From NCBI GenBank assembly GCA_034437555.1, contig DAOTTQ010000055.1, forward strand, positions 1 through 64,000: a stretch of 64,000 nucleotides of DNA. Direction: 5' to 3'. The stretch comes from JANWYT01 sp034437555. Its GTDB lineage: Bacteria > Chloroflexota > Anaerolineae > Aggregatilineales > Phototrophicaceae. Under the pieces are notes generated by a model. The model was not told where the DNA came from, did no database searches, and saw nothing but the letters and a program-made list of their open reading frames with translations. Of this stretch, positions 63,326 to 64,000 are shown piece after piece. Numbering within the stretch: position 1 is the first letter of the stretch; each line of letters starts with the position of its first letter. The position numbers were made by a program, and so were the translations under genes.

Positions 63326-63832
63326 ATGAGTGACGAACTGCCCATCAAAATTTATCGGCAAAACCGCAACACGATGATGATGCGTGCTACACTGGGCGCA
63401 ATTGAAGTGTTTATTCCGCATAAATTGAAGCCCACCGATAAGCGCGTTAAAGACTTCATCGCCCAGCACTTACCCAAGCTCGCGCCCCAAACACCCCAAA
63501 CACCCCCCGAAAAAGTATCGCAAGCCGAGATTTTACGGCTAGTCAAAGCCTATTCCCAACAAATGAACGTTACCCCCACGCGCGTTAGCCTGCGTGATAT
63601 GCGCCGTAAGTGGGGCAGTTGTAGCAGTTTGGGAAGCATCACACTCAACACGCGCCTCTCTTGGCTAGAGCCGATTTTGGTGGAGTATATTGTGTGCCAC
63701 GAACTTGCCCACCTGATAGAACTGAATCACAGCCCCGCCTTTTGGGCAATTGTAGAACGATACATGCCCGACTATAAAGCACTCATCCAACAACTTAGAG
63801 AAGCCGAAAAAGCCCTTTGGAAACGGGATTAA
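63326..63832 (+). CDS. YgjP-like zinc metallopeptidase
   Basis: A 168-residue protein of the YgjP/WLM (M48-like) family. The zinc motif is CHELAHLIELNHSPAFW, with His125, Glu126, His129 and His135, and upstream is the family run MRRKWGSCSSLGSITLN. No membrane helix. The ATG at 63326 is preferred: AGAGGGG lies 11 bases upstream and the longer frame from 63200 runs inside dedA. The natural substrate is unknown; members are intracellular. Co-transcribed with dedA. Confidence 0.85.
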   Translation: MSDELPIKIYRQNRNTMMMRATLGAIEVFIPHKLKPTDKRVKDFIAQHLPKLAPQTPQTPPEKVSQAEILRLVKAYSQQMNVTPTRVSLRDMRRKWGSCSSLGSITLNTRLSWLEPILVEYIVCHELAHLIELNHSPAFWAIVERYMPDYKALIQQLREAEKALWKRD

Positions 63833-63970
63833 ACGGGCTTATTGTACATTCTTTACAGCTTCTCTTCGTTACAATTGCCCAAAATTAAAGAGAAAATAAC
63901 GTCTTTATGGTATAAAATGAAGTCATCACACACACCAATAAATTTATGGTATACCAGAGGGGCAAGAGAT

Positions 63971-64000
63971 ATGATGAAAAATAGGCTTAAAGCATCCCCC
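63971..64000 (+). CDS. Start of a further gene (cut by window end)
   Basis: AGAGGGG at about 63956-63962 followed by ATGATG at 63971 opens a frame that runs to the window end (MMKNRLKASP). Ten residues are too few to identify. The T/A-rich sequence 63905-63945 contains TATAAA and could hold its promoter. Confidence 0.35.
   Translation, partial: MMKNRLKASP

Overview
The window looks like chromosomal DNA from a bacterium of the phylum Chloroflexota, probably near Anaerolineae. This is inferred from gene content: many large sensor kinases with repeated GAF domains and no partner regulators, eukaryote-type Ser/Thr kinases, TIR proteins, SARP/BTAD regulators, big GT-C-like membrane proteins, Pro/Thr-rich tails, SpoVS without visible sporulation genes, a ThrRS without its TGS domain, and a glycolate-oxidase-type flavoprotein. 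No rRNA, CRISPR array, transposase or prophage is visible. Coding density is high; the only gene-free stretches above 300 bp are 30653-31350 (putative oriC) and 35174-35619.

Layout. 1-13075: spoVS, an acyl-CoA ligase, thrS with a glcD-like gene, two large membrane proteins around a PAS histidine kinase and a class I fructose-bisphosphate aldolase, then tRNA-Phe with its own promoter. 13136-21237: a tight minus-strand operon of an O-antigen-ligase-like protein and two giant GAF histidine kinases. 21337-29149: a signalling block with a SARP/BTAD regulator, an exported NodB deacetylase, a TIR-TM-TPR protein, a Ser/Thr kinase fused to a receiver and HTH, a structured inverted-repeat element and an atypical kinase. 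29240-31350: dnaA and an AT-rich region with six copies of TTGGGATA(A/T), the likely replication origin.

31351-48465: mixed metabolism (Rieske oxygenase, EcsC/TerB-like protein, GT1 glycosyltransferase, sugar isomerase-like protein, FAD oxidoreductase, MFS-maf-sulfatase operon, a 7TM histidine kinase, nucleotidyltransferase-thioesterase pair, a secreted protein with three SH3-like repeats, an F420-type oxidoreductase). 48628-58997: a membrane protein, then a minus-strand information-processing group (YceD/DUF177, rpoD, gatA, a flippase-like protein, a methyltransferase, an ABC-F ATPase) and an oppDF ATPase pair. 59173-62506: FHA, beta-propeller, TIR and pseudokinase genes, the last two probably one gene split by a frameshift at a C6 tract. 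62643-64000: DedA, a YgjP-like metalloprotease and the start of one more gene.

The most unusual items are the frame-split pseudokinase-TIR gene and its FHA/propeller neighbours, the origin built on a non-canonical DnaA-box-like 9-mer, the kinase-receiver-HTH fusion, and the 150-bp structured element at 27768-27917.
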